Assembly: GCF_036227605.1 (NCBI RefSeq)
Contig: NZ_CP109487.1
Span: forward strand, 9,514,284 to 9,578,283
Reading direction: 5' to 3'
DNA: 64,000 bases
From: Streptomyces sp. NBC_01439
GTDB taxonomy: Bacteria > Actinomycetota > Actinomycetes > Streptomycetales > Streptomycetaceae
In this document: piece after piece, positions 11,002-19,987 of the stretch
How positions within the stretch are numbered: position 1 is the stretch's first letter
Layout: every line of letters starts with the position of its first letter
Notes under the pieces: generated by a model
The model's input: the letters and a program-made list of their open reading frames with translations, nothing else
Told to the model about the DNA's origin: nothing
Database searches by the model: none
Made by a program: the position numbers and the translations under genes

Positions 11002-11301
11002 ACTGTCTCGCTCGTCGACCGTCTGTGGCGGAAAGCCAAGCAGAGCGCAGGCATCACAAGGAAGATCACCCCGCACTGGCTGCGCCACTTCTTCGCCTCG
11101 GCGGGACTGTCCAAGGGCGTACCGGTGACGGACATGGCCGAGTGGCTCGGGCACCGGGATCCACGCATCACCCACGAGACGTACGCGCACGTGATGCCGG
11201 ACGCCCCGGGACGGCTGAGGGCCCTGATGGATTCGGTCTTCACACGCGAGACCGAGCTGAGCCTGCCGCTCGAGTTCGAGGCCGTGGTCCAAGCGGCCTG
11301 A
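11002..11301 (+). pseudogene. C-terminal fragment of a phage-type tyrosine recombinase
   Basis: About 98 codons with the catalytic C-terminus of a tyrosine integrase: HWLRHFFAS (H-x-L-R-H box), AEWLGHRDPRITHETYAHVM with the second histidine and the nucleophilic tyrosine, ending EFEAVVQAA and TGA. A stop lies directly upstream (10999-11001) and there is no start, so the N-terminal and core domains are gone. It abuts the truncated glycosyltransferase, marking an old integration/excision scar. Confidence 0.85.
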
Positions 11302-11369
11302 CGCCCGGTGGCGCCATCGCGATGCGCCGATCCGATCCGCCCATGAATGACCGAGTTCAACGCTGCGTA

Positions 11370-11449
11370 GTCAGCACCGAACCAGCACGGGAGAGGTTGC
11401 CAGGGGTGCTGACAAGGGCTTTCGGGTCAGCACCGAACCAGCACGGGAG
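11370..11449 (+). repeat. 24-bp direct repeat, two copies 56 bp apart
   Basis: GTCAGCACCGAACCAGCACG plus GGAG occurs at 11370-11393 and again at 11426-11449, identical over 24 bp. It lies in the gap between the recombinase remnant and the symporter gene. It could be a duplicated regulatory site for the transporter or a remnant attachment-site duplication. The rest of 11302-11664 contains no gene I can support. Confidence 0.7.
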
Positions 11450-11664
11450 CCACCACGGAGGGTGCAAAACGGGCTGATCCACGCGTTTGTGGCAGGCGTC
11501 GACCGGGGGTTCCGGAATCCTTCGAGGTGTCCAAGGCGGCGATGTGGTGGTTGGGGACACAAGGTGGCGCCTGAATGTGATGTCCCGCCACATACGCTGC
11601 CGACCTGCGGGCTTCTACGGTATGGCCACACCAAACGTCCCCGCAGACCCCGGAAGTGGTGCAC

Positions 11665-13053
11665 ATGACCTCCCCCGCAACAACCGCACCATCGTCAACC
11701 GGAATCCGCCGAGTCGTCGCAGCGAGCCTGATCGGCACCACCATCGAGTGGTACGACTTCTTCCTCTACGGATCCGCCGCGGCCCTCGTTTTCAACCAGC
11801 TCTTCTTCCCCACCACCGACCCCATGGTGGGTACCCTCCTCGCGTTCCTCACCTACGCGATCGGCTTTGGCGCGCGTCCCCTGGGCGGAGTCGTCTTCGG
11901 GCACTACGGCGACAAGATCGGCCGTAAGAAGCTGCTGGTCCTCAGTCTGTTGTTGATGGGCGGCGCCACCTTCGCGATGGGCCTGCTGCCCACCCACGCC
12001 TCCATCGGCGTCGGCGCTCCGATCCTCCTCACGCTCCTCCGTCTGATCCAGGGCTTCGCGCTTGGCGGAGAATGGGGCGGCGCGGTCCTGATCGTCTCCG
12101 AGCACGGCGACGACAAGAACCGCGGCTTCTGGGCCTCCTGGCCGCAGGCCGGCGCACCGGGCGGCAACCTGCTCGCCACGGGAGTCCTCGCCCTGTTGGC
12201 CGCCTTCCAGTCGGACGAGGCATTCCTCGCCTGGGGCTGGCGCATCCCCTTCCTGCTCTCCGGGCTGCTCGTCGTCATCGGCCTGTGGATCCGCGTGTCG
12301 GTCTCCGAATCCCCGGTCTTCCTCGAAGCCCGGGCCAAGGCCGAAGCCCAGGCCGCCGTGGGCGTCAAGGAGAAGGCGCCGGTTGCCGAGGTCTTCCGCA
12401 CGAACTGGCGCGGAGTGCTCACCGCCATCGGCACCCGGCTCGGTGAGAACATCGCCTACTACATTCTCACCGCCTTCCTCCTCGTGTACGTCACCACTCA
12501 CCTCGGACTCTCCAAGAGCATCGCCCTGAACGCCGTGCTGATCGGCTCCGCGGTCCACTTCGTCACCATCCCGGCCTGGGGGGCCCTTTCCGACCGGATC
12601 GGCCGTCGATCGGTCACCCTGATCGGAGCGCTCGGCATGGCCGGTTGGGCGTTCGCCTTCTTCGCCCTGCTGGACACCAAGTCCGCCGGCGTGATCACTC
12701 TCGCGGTCACCATCGGTCTGCTCCTGCACGGCGCGATGTACGGGCCGCAGGCCGCCTTCATCTCCGAGATGTTCGACACCAAGGTCCGTTACTCCGGCGC
12801 CGCCATGGGCTCCCAGCTCGCCTCGATCATCGGAGGTGCCCTCGCCCCGATCATCGCGGTGGCGCTGCTCCATGACTACGGCTCCGCTATGCCGGTGTCG
12901 CTCTACCTGGGCGCGGCGGTCCTGATCACCGCGGTCACCGTGGTGATCGCCAAGGAGACGAGCGGCCGTAGCCTGGCCCAAGAGGACAACCCGGCCGGTA
13001 CGCTCCCCGCTCAGGAGCGCGTCAGCGGGGACCCGATCCAGACCATCGGCTGA
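11665..13053 (+). CDS. Metabolite:H+ symporter, major facilitator superfamily
   Basis: 462 residues from ATG 11665, with GGAAG eight bases upstream; an in-frame GTG at 11656 lacks a site. Twelve hydrophobic helices are expected for this MHS (ProP/ShiA-like) family. Diagnostic segments: TTIEWYDFFLYGSAAALVFN in helix 1, ARPLGGVVFGHYGDKIGRKK (the G-x-x-x-D-R/K-x-G-R loop 2-3 motif), LIQGFALGGEWGGAVLIVSE, and GALSDRIGRRSVTLIGALG (its repeat in loop 8-9). Probable substrates are small organic acids, betaines or aromatic acids; not decidable here. It is followed by a GAF/PucR regulator in the same orientation 154 bases downstream. Confidence 0.93.
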   Translation: MTSPATTAPSSTGIRRVVAASLIGTTIEWYDFFLYGSAAALVFNQLFFPTTDPMVGTLLAFLTYAIGFGARPLGGVVFGHYGDKIGRKKLLVLSLLLMGGATFAMGLLPTHASIGVGAPILLTLLRLIQGFALGGEWGGAVLIVSEHGDDKNRGFWASWPQAGAPGGNLLATGVLALLAAFQSDEAFLAWGWRIPFLLSGLLVVIGLWIRVSVSESPVFLEARAKAEAQAAVGVKEKAPVAEVFRTNWRGVLTAIGTRLGENIAYYILTAFLLVYVTTHLGLSKSIALNAVLIGSAVHFVTIPAWGALSDRIGRRSVTLIGALGMAGWAFAFFALLDTKSAGVITLAVTIGLLLHGAMYGPQAAFISEMFDTKVRYSGAAMGSQLASIIGGALAPIIAVALLHDYGSAMPVSLYLGAAVLITAVTVVIAKETSGRSLAQEDNPAGTLPAQERVSGDPIQTIG

Positions 13054-13207
13054 CACCCCACGACTTCCGACCCGCTGCCCGCCCCACCGCCGCCGCCCCA
13101 CCACCGTCCTGCCGATGGCGCGGTACGGCGGGCAGCTCCACCCGGGCACGCGATCACCGGCCCGCCCGCCGCGTCACCCCATTCAGCACCACGGAGACGA
13201 TCGCCCG

Positions 13208-15118
13208 ATGCCTCATTCCACCGAACCGCAGGGAACCGGGCCCGCCTGGACCTCCTTGCGAGGCCTTCTCGACCTGCTGGACCGCGGTGCTCCGGCCGAG
13301 GACATCCGCGCACTGGCCGCCGGCGCCCGCGCCGCGAACCTGCCGGCCGGGGAGCACGCCGCGATCGAGGACGCCGTGAACGTGGCCCTCCGTGTCCGCC
13401 GGACCCTCGGTCAACACCGGCGACGGGAGGCCGAACTGGCCGCCCTGTTCGACACCGCCGGCGACCTGGCCGCGCTGCGCGACCTCGACGCGGTCCTGCG
13501 CGCCATCGTGCACCGCGCCAAACTCCTGCTCGGCACCGACGTCACTTACCTCTCGCTCAACGACGAGCAGGCCGGCGACACCTACATACGGGTGACCGAC
13601 GGCTCGGTCTCGGCCGCCTTCCAACGGGTCCGTCTGGGTCTGGGCGAGGGCCTGGGCGGGCTGGTTGCCGAATGCGCCCGCCCCTACACCACCAACGACT
13701 ACCAGGACGACCAGCAGTTCGTGCACACGACCGCCATCGACAGCGCTGTGCTCGACGAGGGGCTACGGGCCATCCTCGGCGTACCGCTACGCCTGGGCGC
13801 GGAAGTCATCGGCGTGCTGTACGCCGCGGACCGCACGCCACGTACCTTCACCCCCGACGAAGTGGCGCTGCTCTCCTCACTGGCCGACCACGCGGCCATC
13901 GCCATCGACAGCGCTCGCATGCTGGAGGAGACTCGCAACGCGCTCGACGAACTCAACACGGCCTCCCGGACCATCGAGGCCCACCACCAGGCGATGCGCC
14001 GGGCCGAAGAGGCCCACGACCGGCTCACCGACCTGGTACTGCGCGGCGGGGACCTGGCCGAGGTGGCCGCCGCGATCGGGACGGTGCTGCGCGGCGGAAC
14101 GGTCATCCACGACGCCGAGGGCTCCGAACTCGCCCGCGCCGGAGCCGACCCCCAGCACACCGACACGGACGCGGTCGTTGCGTCCCGGGCGGACGGCCGG
14201 GCAGTCCCGCACGACGGCGTGTGGGTGTGCGCGGTCCTGGCGGGCCCTGAACTCCTCGGCAGCATCTCCCTCACCGGCCGGGCCGATCTGGAGGAGGCCG
14301 ACCGCAGACTGTTCGAACGCGCGGCCGTGGTCACCGCGCTCCTGCTGATGCTGCGCCGCTCAGTGGCGGAGACCGAGGACCGGGTACGGGGCGAACTCCT
14401 GGGCGACCTCCTCACTCCGGGCGTCAGCGGCCCGACCTTGACGGCCAGGGCCCGCCGGCTTGGAGTCGACCTCGGCCGCCCCCACAGCGTGCTCGTCCTC
14501 CAGGGGGACCAGGCGTCCCGGCAGCAACTGCTCGCGGCTACGGCCCGAACCGCAGCCGCGCACAGCGGACTGGCCGGACTCCACCAGGATCACGTGGTCC
14601 TCATGTGTCCCGGTGACGGGCCGAGCACGTTCGCCAAGAGCCTGGCCCAACAGCTCAGCCAGTCCCTGGCCACCCCGATCACGGTCGGAGCTGCAGGCCC
14701 GGCCGCCGGGCCGCAGGAGCTCTCCGCCGCCCACGACGAGGCCGCGCGGTGCCTCGTCGCGCTGCGCGCGCTGGGCCACCAGGGGCAAGGGGCAGCCCTG
14801 ACGGACCTCGGCTTCGTCGGGGTCCTGCTCGGCGACCGGACCGACCTGACCGGATACGTGGACCACATCCTCGGCCCGGTCCTGGCCTACGACGCCCGCC
14901 GCGGCACCGAACTGCTGCACACCCTGCGCGTCTACTTTGCCGCGGGCATGAGCCAGGCGAGGGCCTCCGAAGCACTCCACCTCCACGTCAACACAGTGGT
15001 CCAGCGCCTCGACCGGATCGGCCGGCTGCTCGGCCGGGACTGGCAGGACCCAGCTCGTTCCCTGGAGATCCAGCTCGCCCTGCGCGTCCACGAGGTGTCA
15101 CCCGCCGGCGAGGGCTGA
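13208..15118 (+). CDS. GAF-domain PucR/CdaR-type transcriptional regulator
   Basis: 636 residues from ATG 13208. N-terminal helical region (~1-75), a GAF domain (~75-230: HRAKLLLGTDVTYLSLNDEQ, AIDSAVLDEGLRAILGVPLR, FTPDEVALLSSLADHAAIAI), a coiled linker (~230-280), a second sensor-like region, and a C-terminal PucR helix-turn-helix (~565-630: LHTLRVYFAAGMSQARASEA, LHLHVNTVVQRLDRIGRLLG). This architecture is typical of actinobacterial ligand-sensing activators next to catabolic or uptake genes, so it probably controls the adjacent symporter. A longer frame upstream to 13115 is unlikely. No lesion visible. Confidence 0.9.
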   Translation: MPHSTEPQGTGPAWTSLRGLLDLLDRGAPAEDIRALAAGARAANLPAGEHAAIEDAVNVALRVRRTLGQHRRREAELAALFDTAGDLAALRDLDAVLRAIVHRAKLLLGTDVTYLSLNDEQAGDTYIRVTDGSVSAAFQRVRLGLGEGLGGLVAECARPYTTNDYQDDQQFVHTTAIDSAVLDEGLRAILGVPLRLGAEVIGVLYAADRTPRTFTPDEVALLSSLADHAAIAIDSARMLEETRNALDELNTASRTIEAHHQAMRRAEEAHDRLTDLVLRGGDLAEVAAAIGTVLRGGTVIHDAEGSELARAGADPQHTDTDAVVASRADGRAVPHDGVWVCAVLAGPELLGSISLTGRADLEEADRRLFERAAVVTALLLMLRRSVAETEDRVRGELLGDLLTPGVSGPTLTARARRLGVDLGRPHSVLVLQGDQASRQQLLAATARTAAAHSGLAGLHQDHVVLMCPGDGPSTFAKSLAQQLSQSLATPITVGAAGPAAGPQELSAAHDEAARCLVALRALGHQGQGAALTDLGFVGVLLGDRTDLTGYVDHILGPVLAYDARRGTELLHTLRVYFAAGMSQARASEALHLHVNTVVQRLDRIGRLLGRDWQDPARSLEIQLALRVHEVSPAGEG

Positions 15119-15573
15119 TCGGTGCCGGCCGGTAGCCGATGCCAGGTCGCGAACACCCACGAGCACGGGATGGATCGCGGAGGTCTGCCGCATCCATGTC
15201 CGCCACCGCCGCGCACTACGGTCACGGTAGTCCCCGTTCGTCTTCCCCCTCCCCCCATCCCCCGCACAGCACTGGAGGCTCTCCATGAGTCCCGAACCCC
15301 GTCCGGCAGGCAGCCGAGCGCGCCGCCGCGTCCGTTCTCGCCCTTGCCGTCGTCCTGCTCCTCTCAGGGGAGCCATGCCGAAGTCGCCCCGGTCGCCGCC
15401 ACGACCGGGGAACTGGAGTCCCGTTCCGCCGACCAGGTCTTCAGCGACGGGATCTCCCTCGGGCGGCGATCGCCCCGCGCCCGGGGCCCCTCGTACCGTG
15501 TGGAGTGCATCTGCGATCGCCCTCCGGGGGCATCACAGTGGGCAGCCGGTAGACCGTTGCGATGGGTCTTCGT
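15119..15573. other. Intergenic stretch with a possible decayed secreted-protein gene
   Basis: No intact gene. On the plus strand around 15300-15450, pieces of a signal-peptide-like sequence (ERAAASVLALAVVLLLSG) and then SHAEVAPVAATTGELESRSA and QVFSDGISL lie in different frames. Together they look like a frameshifted small exported protein. Evidence is weak. Confidence 0.3.
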
Positions 15574-15753
15574 TCACCAGCCGACGATGCGGACGACGAA
15601 GAAGGCGGCCACCATCACCGCCCCGAAGGCGATGAGGCCCAGAAAGGCCCAGGGATGCTCCCACAGCCCTCCGTCCGGACGCTCCTGGTGAGCAGAGGCT
15701 ATCGAGCCCTCCACCTCCGGTGTCTCTTCCGGCGGTACCTTCGGTATGGACAT
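15574..15753 (-). CDS. Small single-pass membrane protein (DUF6480-like)
   Basis: 59 residues from ATG 15753-15751 with GGGAGGA just upstream. Acidic/proline-rich N-terminus (PKVPPEETPEVEGSIASAHQ), the motif ERPDGGLWEHPWAFLGL, then one membrane helix (LIAFGAVMVAAFFVVRIVGW). It resembles a family of very small Streptomyces membrane proteins that I recall as DUF6480; function unknown. The longer frame upstream has no start signal. Confidence 0.72.
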   Translation of the reverse strand: MSIPKVPPEETPEVEGSIASAHQERPDGGLWEHPWAFLGLIAFGAVMVAAFFVVRIVGW

Positions 15754-15775
15754 GATTCCTCCCGTGGCTGTCAGT

Positions 15776-16458
15776 TCAGTTGGGTCGAGCGGACGGTGTC
15801 GCCGATCCCACCCGCTGTGGAGCGGCCGAGATCCGAGGTGTCGAGGGATCCTCAAGGCGCCCGAGAAGATCGTCGACAAGCGCGTGCACCTCGAGGGCGG
15901 GGTCGGCGCCCTGCTGAAGGGGTGGCGGGCTGCCCACTATGGCGCGAGAAGCGAAGCTGGTATCCAGATGCCGAAGCCGAGCGTCCACTACGGCGACGCG
16001 CCGCTTGCGAACCTCTCGTGCCAGGACGCCGAGCCAGCATGCCAAGGCCGACTTCGAAGCCGCGACAGGAAGCCGCCATCACGGACCGCGGATACGGCAC
16101 CTCTCAGGACGGCCATCGGGCACAGGGCATTGACGGTCATCAGATGCTCGGCGGCGGCGTTCGGAACCTCGGCGGCCGGCCCGAAGCCCGCGACCCCGAC
16201 GGTCACGAGGACACCGTCGAGGCGGCCGAGCGCGGACAGCGCCCAAGGACCCGCTTCGGCGCAGGCATCGAGGTCGTAGGCGTCCAGCACGTGGGTGGGG
16301 CAGCCCGTCAGTGCGGCCAGCTCCGAAAGGCCCCGCTCATTTCGCCCGGCGAGCGCGAGGCGGGCGCCACGGCCGAGCAGCTCCCATGCCGCCAGGCGGC
16401 CCACCTCTCCGGTCGCGCCGACCAGCAACAGCCGTGCCTCGGACTCACAAGTGATCAT
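15776..16458 (-). pseudogene. Short-chain dehydrogenase/reductase, internally deleted and frameshifted
   Basis: ATG 16458 begins MITCESEARLLLVGATGEVG, a Rossmann nucleotide-binding start (G-x-T/S-G-x-x-G type), followed by LGRLDGVLVTVGVAGFGPAA. After SAVRDGG (near 16080) the sequence jumps, in another frame, to ASKSALACWLGVLAREVRKR and VAVVDARLRHLDTSFASRAI. The K of ASKSAL is the catalytic lysine. About 25-45 residues, including the catalytic tyrosine and serine, are missing and the frame is broken. It was an SDR oxidoreductase of unknown substrate. Confidence 0.82.
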
Positions 16459-16750
16459 CTTGGCGCTCCAGGAGTCGAATGGGCCCTGAGTGTGAGGCGT
16501 CGATCCGAGGACGGGAGACCGCTGCCTCTCCGCAGGTCGTGACACAGGGCCATCAGGAAGCTGAAGACGCACGGGCAACTCGTGGCGTCGGAGCATGAGC
16601 CCTCCAAGCGGAGGTCAAGGTCCAGCTCCGAGGTAATCAGCTTGACCACCACCGGCCTACACGACAACTTGCAGTGTTTGTGCATCGAATTGCCCGCTTC
16701 GCGAAGCCGTGTGGGGATTGCGGCGACCCGGTTCCCCGCGTGCCCGGGGT
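16459..16750. other. Intergenic stretch, nothing recognised
   Basis: Lies between the broken SDR gene and the IS110 remnant. Open frames on both strands show no recognisable domain and no good ribosome-binding site. Confidence 0.4.
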
Positions 16751-17230
16751 TCGAGGAGCCAGGTGACGGCGGGGTGGTCCAGTCGCGGGCCGAGCGCGCA
16801 CTCGAGGCTGGGGTGGAACTGGGCGAGCAGGCCGCATATTCGGTTGCTGGCGCGGGTGGCCTTGGCGGCGAGGCCCTGGTCGAAGCCGGGTCAGCACCGT
16901 GATCTCGGCGGTGATCTCGTCGGTCAGCTCCAGCGAGCGCAGGGACGTGCGGCATGGTGCGGGCGGCGTCCGCGATGACCGGGCGTCCTTCGCATTGGTT
17001 TGCGCCTCGCCCGGATAGAGATCGGCGATCCGCCGCATCGCTAGTCCGGGCAGGTAGGCGACTTCGCAGCCCGCGTTCCGGGCGACGGGCAACGGCAGAG
17101 CTCTGACCGATGCGGGCGGTCCACGATCACCAGCACGGTGGCGAACTTGGCCTTGAGCTTGACGAAGACGGCCCGCAGTTCCGGATTGCTGTTGGGCATC
17201 GGCTTGTCGAAGACCTTCTTGTCGCTGGGG
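16750..17230 (-). pseudogene. IS110-family transposase remnant (5' part, multiply frameshifted)
   Basis: Pieces in three minus-strand frames match the N-terminal DEDD domain of IS110 transposases: KAKFATVLVIVDRP, then LPVARNAGCEVAYLPGLAMR, RIADLYPGEAQTNAKDA, TSLRSLELTDEITAEITVL, and a continuation in another frame resembling SNRICGLLAQFHPSLECALG. The second (catalytic serine) domain and both element ends are absent. At least three frameshifts; inactive. Confidence 0.72.
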
Positions 17231-17422
17231 TAAATGCTCCGGTGCGGGGGTTGCGTTGAGTCCGTTCGTGTCCGAGGCCCTTCTGGGCGCGTCGAAATCC
17301 CTTGGGCTGCTGCTGACCACAGCGGGCGGGCGGGTCTACTGAATGCGTTGTTGGATTCCCCGGCGGGTGGGCGGGAGTGCGGGCGGGGCAGAGTGGCCGG
17401 CAGGAACGCGTCGAAGGGTGGT

Positions 17423-17953
17423 GTGCTGGTGGAGTGGGACTGGTGGACGGTGGAGTTCGGAGACGTGCACGCGGGCGCGGCGGGCGTCCTGATCGGCGGT
17501 GTTGAGCCGGGTCCGGTGTACTTCGACATCGGGAGCGGCCCGGACGTGCCGTCGACGATGCACTGGACGGCCTACGACGGCCGCTCGCGTCGACCGCGCG
17601 CCGAGGCCTTCCGTGCGGTGTGCGCGTGCGGCTGGCGCGGGGCCGCCGAGTACCCGCTGGACTGGGCGACGGTCGGCGACCGCCCCTTGTACGAGGCGGA
17701 CCTCGACCTCACCGGACCACTCTCGGACTGGACCGCCCGTCTGTGTCTCGTTCGCGACAAGGCGGTGCCGCTGCCCGAACCGCTGGCCGCGCTGCGCGCC
17801 GTGGGAGTGGTGGAGCGGATCGCCGCCCGGGTCGGGCGGGAGGCCGCCGCCGCTGTCCGCGACGACGGCATGTCCACTGAAGCGGTGGCCGTCGCGCTGG
17901 GCACCACCCGCCCCAAAACCCTCGTCATGCTTCTGACCGCGCAGGACAGATGA
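17423..17953 (+). CDS. AYDG-family protein, copy 1 (unknown function)
   Basis: 176 residues from GTG 17423 (start chosen by analogy with the copy at 35.5 kb, where GGAGG precedes the same GTG). Family features in order: WTVEFGDVHAGAAGVLIGG, GPVYFDIGSGPDVPS, HWTAYDGRSRRPRAEAFRAV, CACGWRGAAEYPLDWATVGD, PLYEADLDLTGPLSDWTARL, and a C-terminal helix-turn-helix-like tail (VAVALGTTRPKTLVMLLTAQ). C-x-C-GWRG with the invariant tryptophans suggests a small beta-rich fold, perhaps with a nucleic-acid-binding tail. Six copies or fragments lie in this window. I do not recognise a named domain. Intact; isolated from other genes. Confidence 0.75.
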   Translation: MLVEWDWWTVEFGDVHAGAAGVLIGGVEPGPVYFDIGSGPDVPSTMHWTAYDGRSRRPRAEAFRAVCACGWRGAAEYPLDWATVGDRPLYEADLDLTGPLSDWTARLCLVRDKAVPLPEPLAALRAVGVVERIAARVGREAAAAVRDDGMSTEAVAVALGTTRPKTLVMLLTAQDR

Positions 17954-18063
17954 CGGCAACGCTGCGCACTGTCTCTACCACTGGGACCGGCCCGGCATAC
18001 GGAGTCGTGAGCACCGCCGAAAAGGTGATCACGTGGCCGGGCCGTTGCCGACGTGGAGTTCGT

Positions 18064-18234
18064 TCACCCACTCCCGAGCCGCCGCGAGATTCGGGGCTGG
18101 CCGACGGGTTCGTGATCGAAGCCGTCCCATTCCTCCAGGACGCGCGGCTCGTCGGGGCAGGGGTGGCCGGCGCCGCCCTGCACGGGCCGGTGGCGCCGGT
18201 GGATGTCCAGCGGCGGGCGGCGGTGCTTGGCCAT
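18064..18234 (-). CDS. Small hypothetical protein downstream of a regulator remnant
   Basis: 56 codons from ATG 18234-18232 to TGA 18066-18064, beginning MAKHRRPPLDIHRRHRPVQG, then HPCPDEPRVLEEWDGFDH and a short basic tail. The single C-P-D-E and histidine-rich N-terminus recall small actinobacterial proteins found next to XRE/TPR regulators. It starts 13 bases after the stop of such a remnant on the same strand. No ribosome-binding site is obvious, so it may itself be a fragment. Confidence 0.4.
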   Translation of the reverse strand: MAKHRRPPLDIHRRHRPVQGGAGHPCPDEPRVLEEWDGFDHEPVGQPRISRRLGSG

Positions 18235-18247
18235 GTGCTCGATGGTC

Positions 18248-18514
18248 TCAGGCCGCGACCGTGGTCGGACGCGCGGCGGTGAGATCCCTCGCCCGGTTCC
18301 GCAGGTCGTTGACCGCGGTGGTCTTGTACGGGCGGGCCGCGTGCAGCAGTGTGTTGAGCCGAGAGGTCACCAGGGTGGAGTCGATTCTGGCCGCGTCGTC
18401 GAGCGCCTGCTGGGCGGGGTGGGCTCCGCGTTCGGCCTCGCCCTCGTCGAAGAGCGCGGCGGCGAGCCCGATGCGGTCCATGACGCGTACCCGGTCGAAG
18501 CCGGGCTTGTGCAA
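18248..18514 (-). pseudogene. C-terminal fragment of an XRE/TPR-type regulator
   Basis: 88 codons (GEAERGAHPAQQALDDAARI, STLVTSRLNTLLHAARPYKT, AVNDLRNRARDLTAARPT) match the C-terminal tail of large Streptomyces XRE regulators with TPR repeats. The helix-turn-helix and TPR region is missing. The fragment stops exactly where AYDG copy 2 begins on the opposite strand (18518), so insertion or recombination of that repeat removed the 5' part. Confidence 0.65.
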
Positions 18515-18517
18515 GGC

Positions 18518-19101
18518 GTGGATCAGCCGCTGAGGACCAGGGAACGGCGCACACAGGCTCGGTCGGGGTTCTGCTGGAGGACGGCAGCGAGCCGGGGCCG
18601 GCGCACTTCGACGTCGGCAGCGGCGCGCACATGCCGTCTCAGACGGCGTGGCACGCGTACGACGGCTGGTTCGGCCGCCCGAAGGCCGCCCTCCTGCGCG
18701 GTGCCTGCGTGTGCAGATGGCGCGGCGCCGCTGAATGTTCGCTCGACTGGACCGTGCTCGACGACCAGACGCCCCTGTACGAGGCCGACGTCGACCTGGC
18801 CGGGCCGATCACGGACTTCAAGGCCCACCTCACCGTGGTACGCGACGCCGCCGTTCCCCTCCCCGAACCTGTCACCACCCTGCTGACCGCCCTGACACAG
18901 AACCTGGAGACCGCGGCGGTGACGGATCTGCTCGTGACACTGAAGGCCCTCGCGGACCTGAGGTACCTGATCGCCGGAGTGGGTGCGGACGCGGCATCGG
19001 CGGTGCAGGCCGGCCGGATCCCGATGGAGACGGTCGCGACCGCGCTCTGTGCGAGCGAGACCGCCACCCGCCGGTACGCGAACAGCCATCGTCACCCCTG
19101 A
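18518..19101 (+). pseudogene. AYDG-family copy 2, one-base frameshift near the start
   Basis: Closely related at DNA level to the intact copy at 48.8-49.4 kb. The equivalent GTG (18518) and GATCAG are kept, but GAGGGACC there is GAGGACC here, shifting the frame after codon six. Downstream the frame is intact to TGA at 19101: GSVGVLLEDGSEPGPAHFDV, AWHAYDGWFGRPKAALLRGA, CVCRWRGAAECSLDW, TPLYEADVDLAGPITDFKAH, AVPLPEPVTTLLTALTQNLE and a helix-turn-helix-like C-terminus (METVATALCASETATRRYAN). An internal ATG at 18631 could start a 156-residue product lacking the first strands. Confidence 0.72.
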
Positions 19102-19315
19102 GGGACGCCCACCGTCTGTCCGGCCGACGCGATCGCCCCATCTCTGAGCCGAGGCCACGGTCGCGGCCCCTACCAGGACCGGTGCCCGGCCGTTCTGGTT
19201 CCGGTGAAGTTCAGGCACTGTGCCATTCGGTAGGCGGGTGGGCGGTGAGATCGGCAGTCATGCGGATGGGACTGGAGACGCAGAAAGCGCAGGCCACGAC
19301 TCAGGGCGTGATGCC

Positions 19316-19895
19316 GTGGTTCCCACCGACCGGGAACTCACTCTGCAGGCCTTGCGGAAGCTGGACCGGCCACTGCTGGCCTGGGCACCCGACTTTGAGG
19401 TCCACCGGTTCGACTCCGCCGCCTACTACGCCCAGTTTGCCGACGAGGTCCTGTCCCCACTGGAGCAGCAAATAGCCGCGCTCCCGCCGCGCCGGGAGTG
19501 GAAGCTGGAGCGGGTCTGGGCGTCGGACGCGGACTCCGACGACGCGCACGCCGACGAGTGCAAGGCGGCCAGCGCCACGATCGGCGGCCGCCGTCTGCAC
19601 CCCCGTGAACTGGACACCTACGCCGCCCTCGCCTACGAGGCCGCCGGCCGGCCGAGGAGGACGACTTCAGCGCCCCCGACGACGGCACAGCCCTGGACGA
19701 TCTCACCGGCGACCTCGAAACGGCCCTGGCGTGGGCGGCCGCCGACGTCTGCGTACTCCAGCAGTCCCTGACCACCCGTTCCAGGACGTTCTCCTCTATG
19801 GCGACAACGACCACGACAACCGCCCCGACCACCAGATTCCCTTTGCCCATGCCACGCTGCTGAAGCAGAAGGAGGACGTGTCCCTGACCCGCTGA
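19316..19895 (+). pseudogene. Hypothetical protein broken by frameshifts
   Basis: The first ~108 codons from GTG 19316 (VVPTDRELTLQALRKLDRPL, FEVHRFDSAAYYAQFADEVL, PPRREWKLERVWASDADSDD, IGGRRLHPRELDTYAALAYE) have natural composition. After EAAG near 19640 the coding sense moves to another frame (FSAPDDGTALDDLTGDLETA, AWAAADVCVLQQ) and then to a third ending DHQIPFAHATLLKQKEDVSL. I do not recognise the family; it has the acidic, mixed composition of small immunity-type or cytosolic proteins. Confidence 0.55.
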
Positions 19896-19987
19896 GCTCG
19901 TTCTTCAACTTTCTGGTCGCCGCGAGTGTTGCCCGGTGGAACAAAATCGCGATGCGCACCGGCAGCAAGCCGGTCAAACTCGTGAGC

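Noticed and set aside
11370..11449. Direct repeats as a CRISPR array
   Set aside because: Only two copies, no further spacers, no cas genes anywhere in the window.
11695..13149. 484-codon open frame on the minus strand opposite the symporter gene
   Set aside because: It is the antisense shadow of a high-GC gene: highly charged, repetitive composition with no domain, and the sense strand encodes a clear MFS protein.
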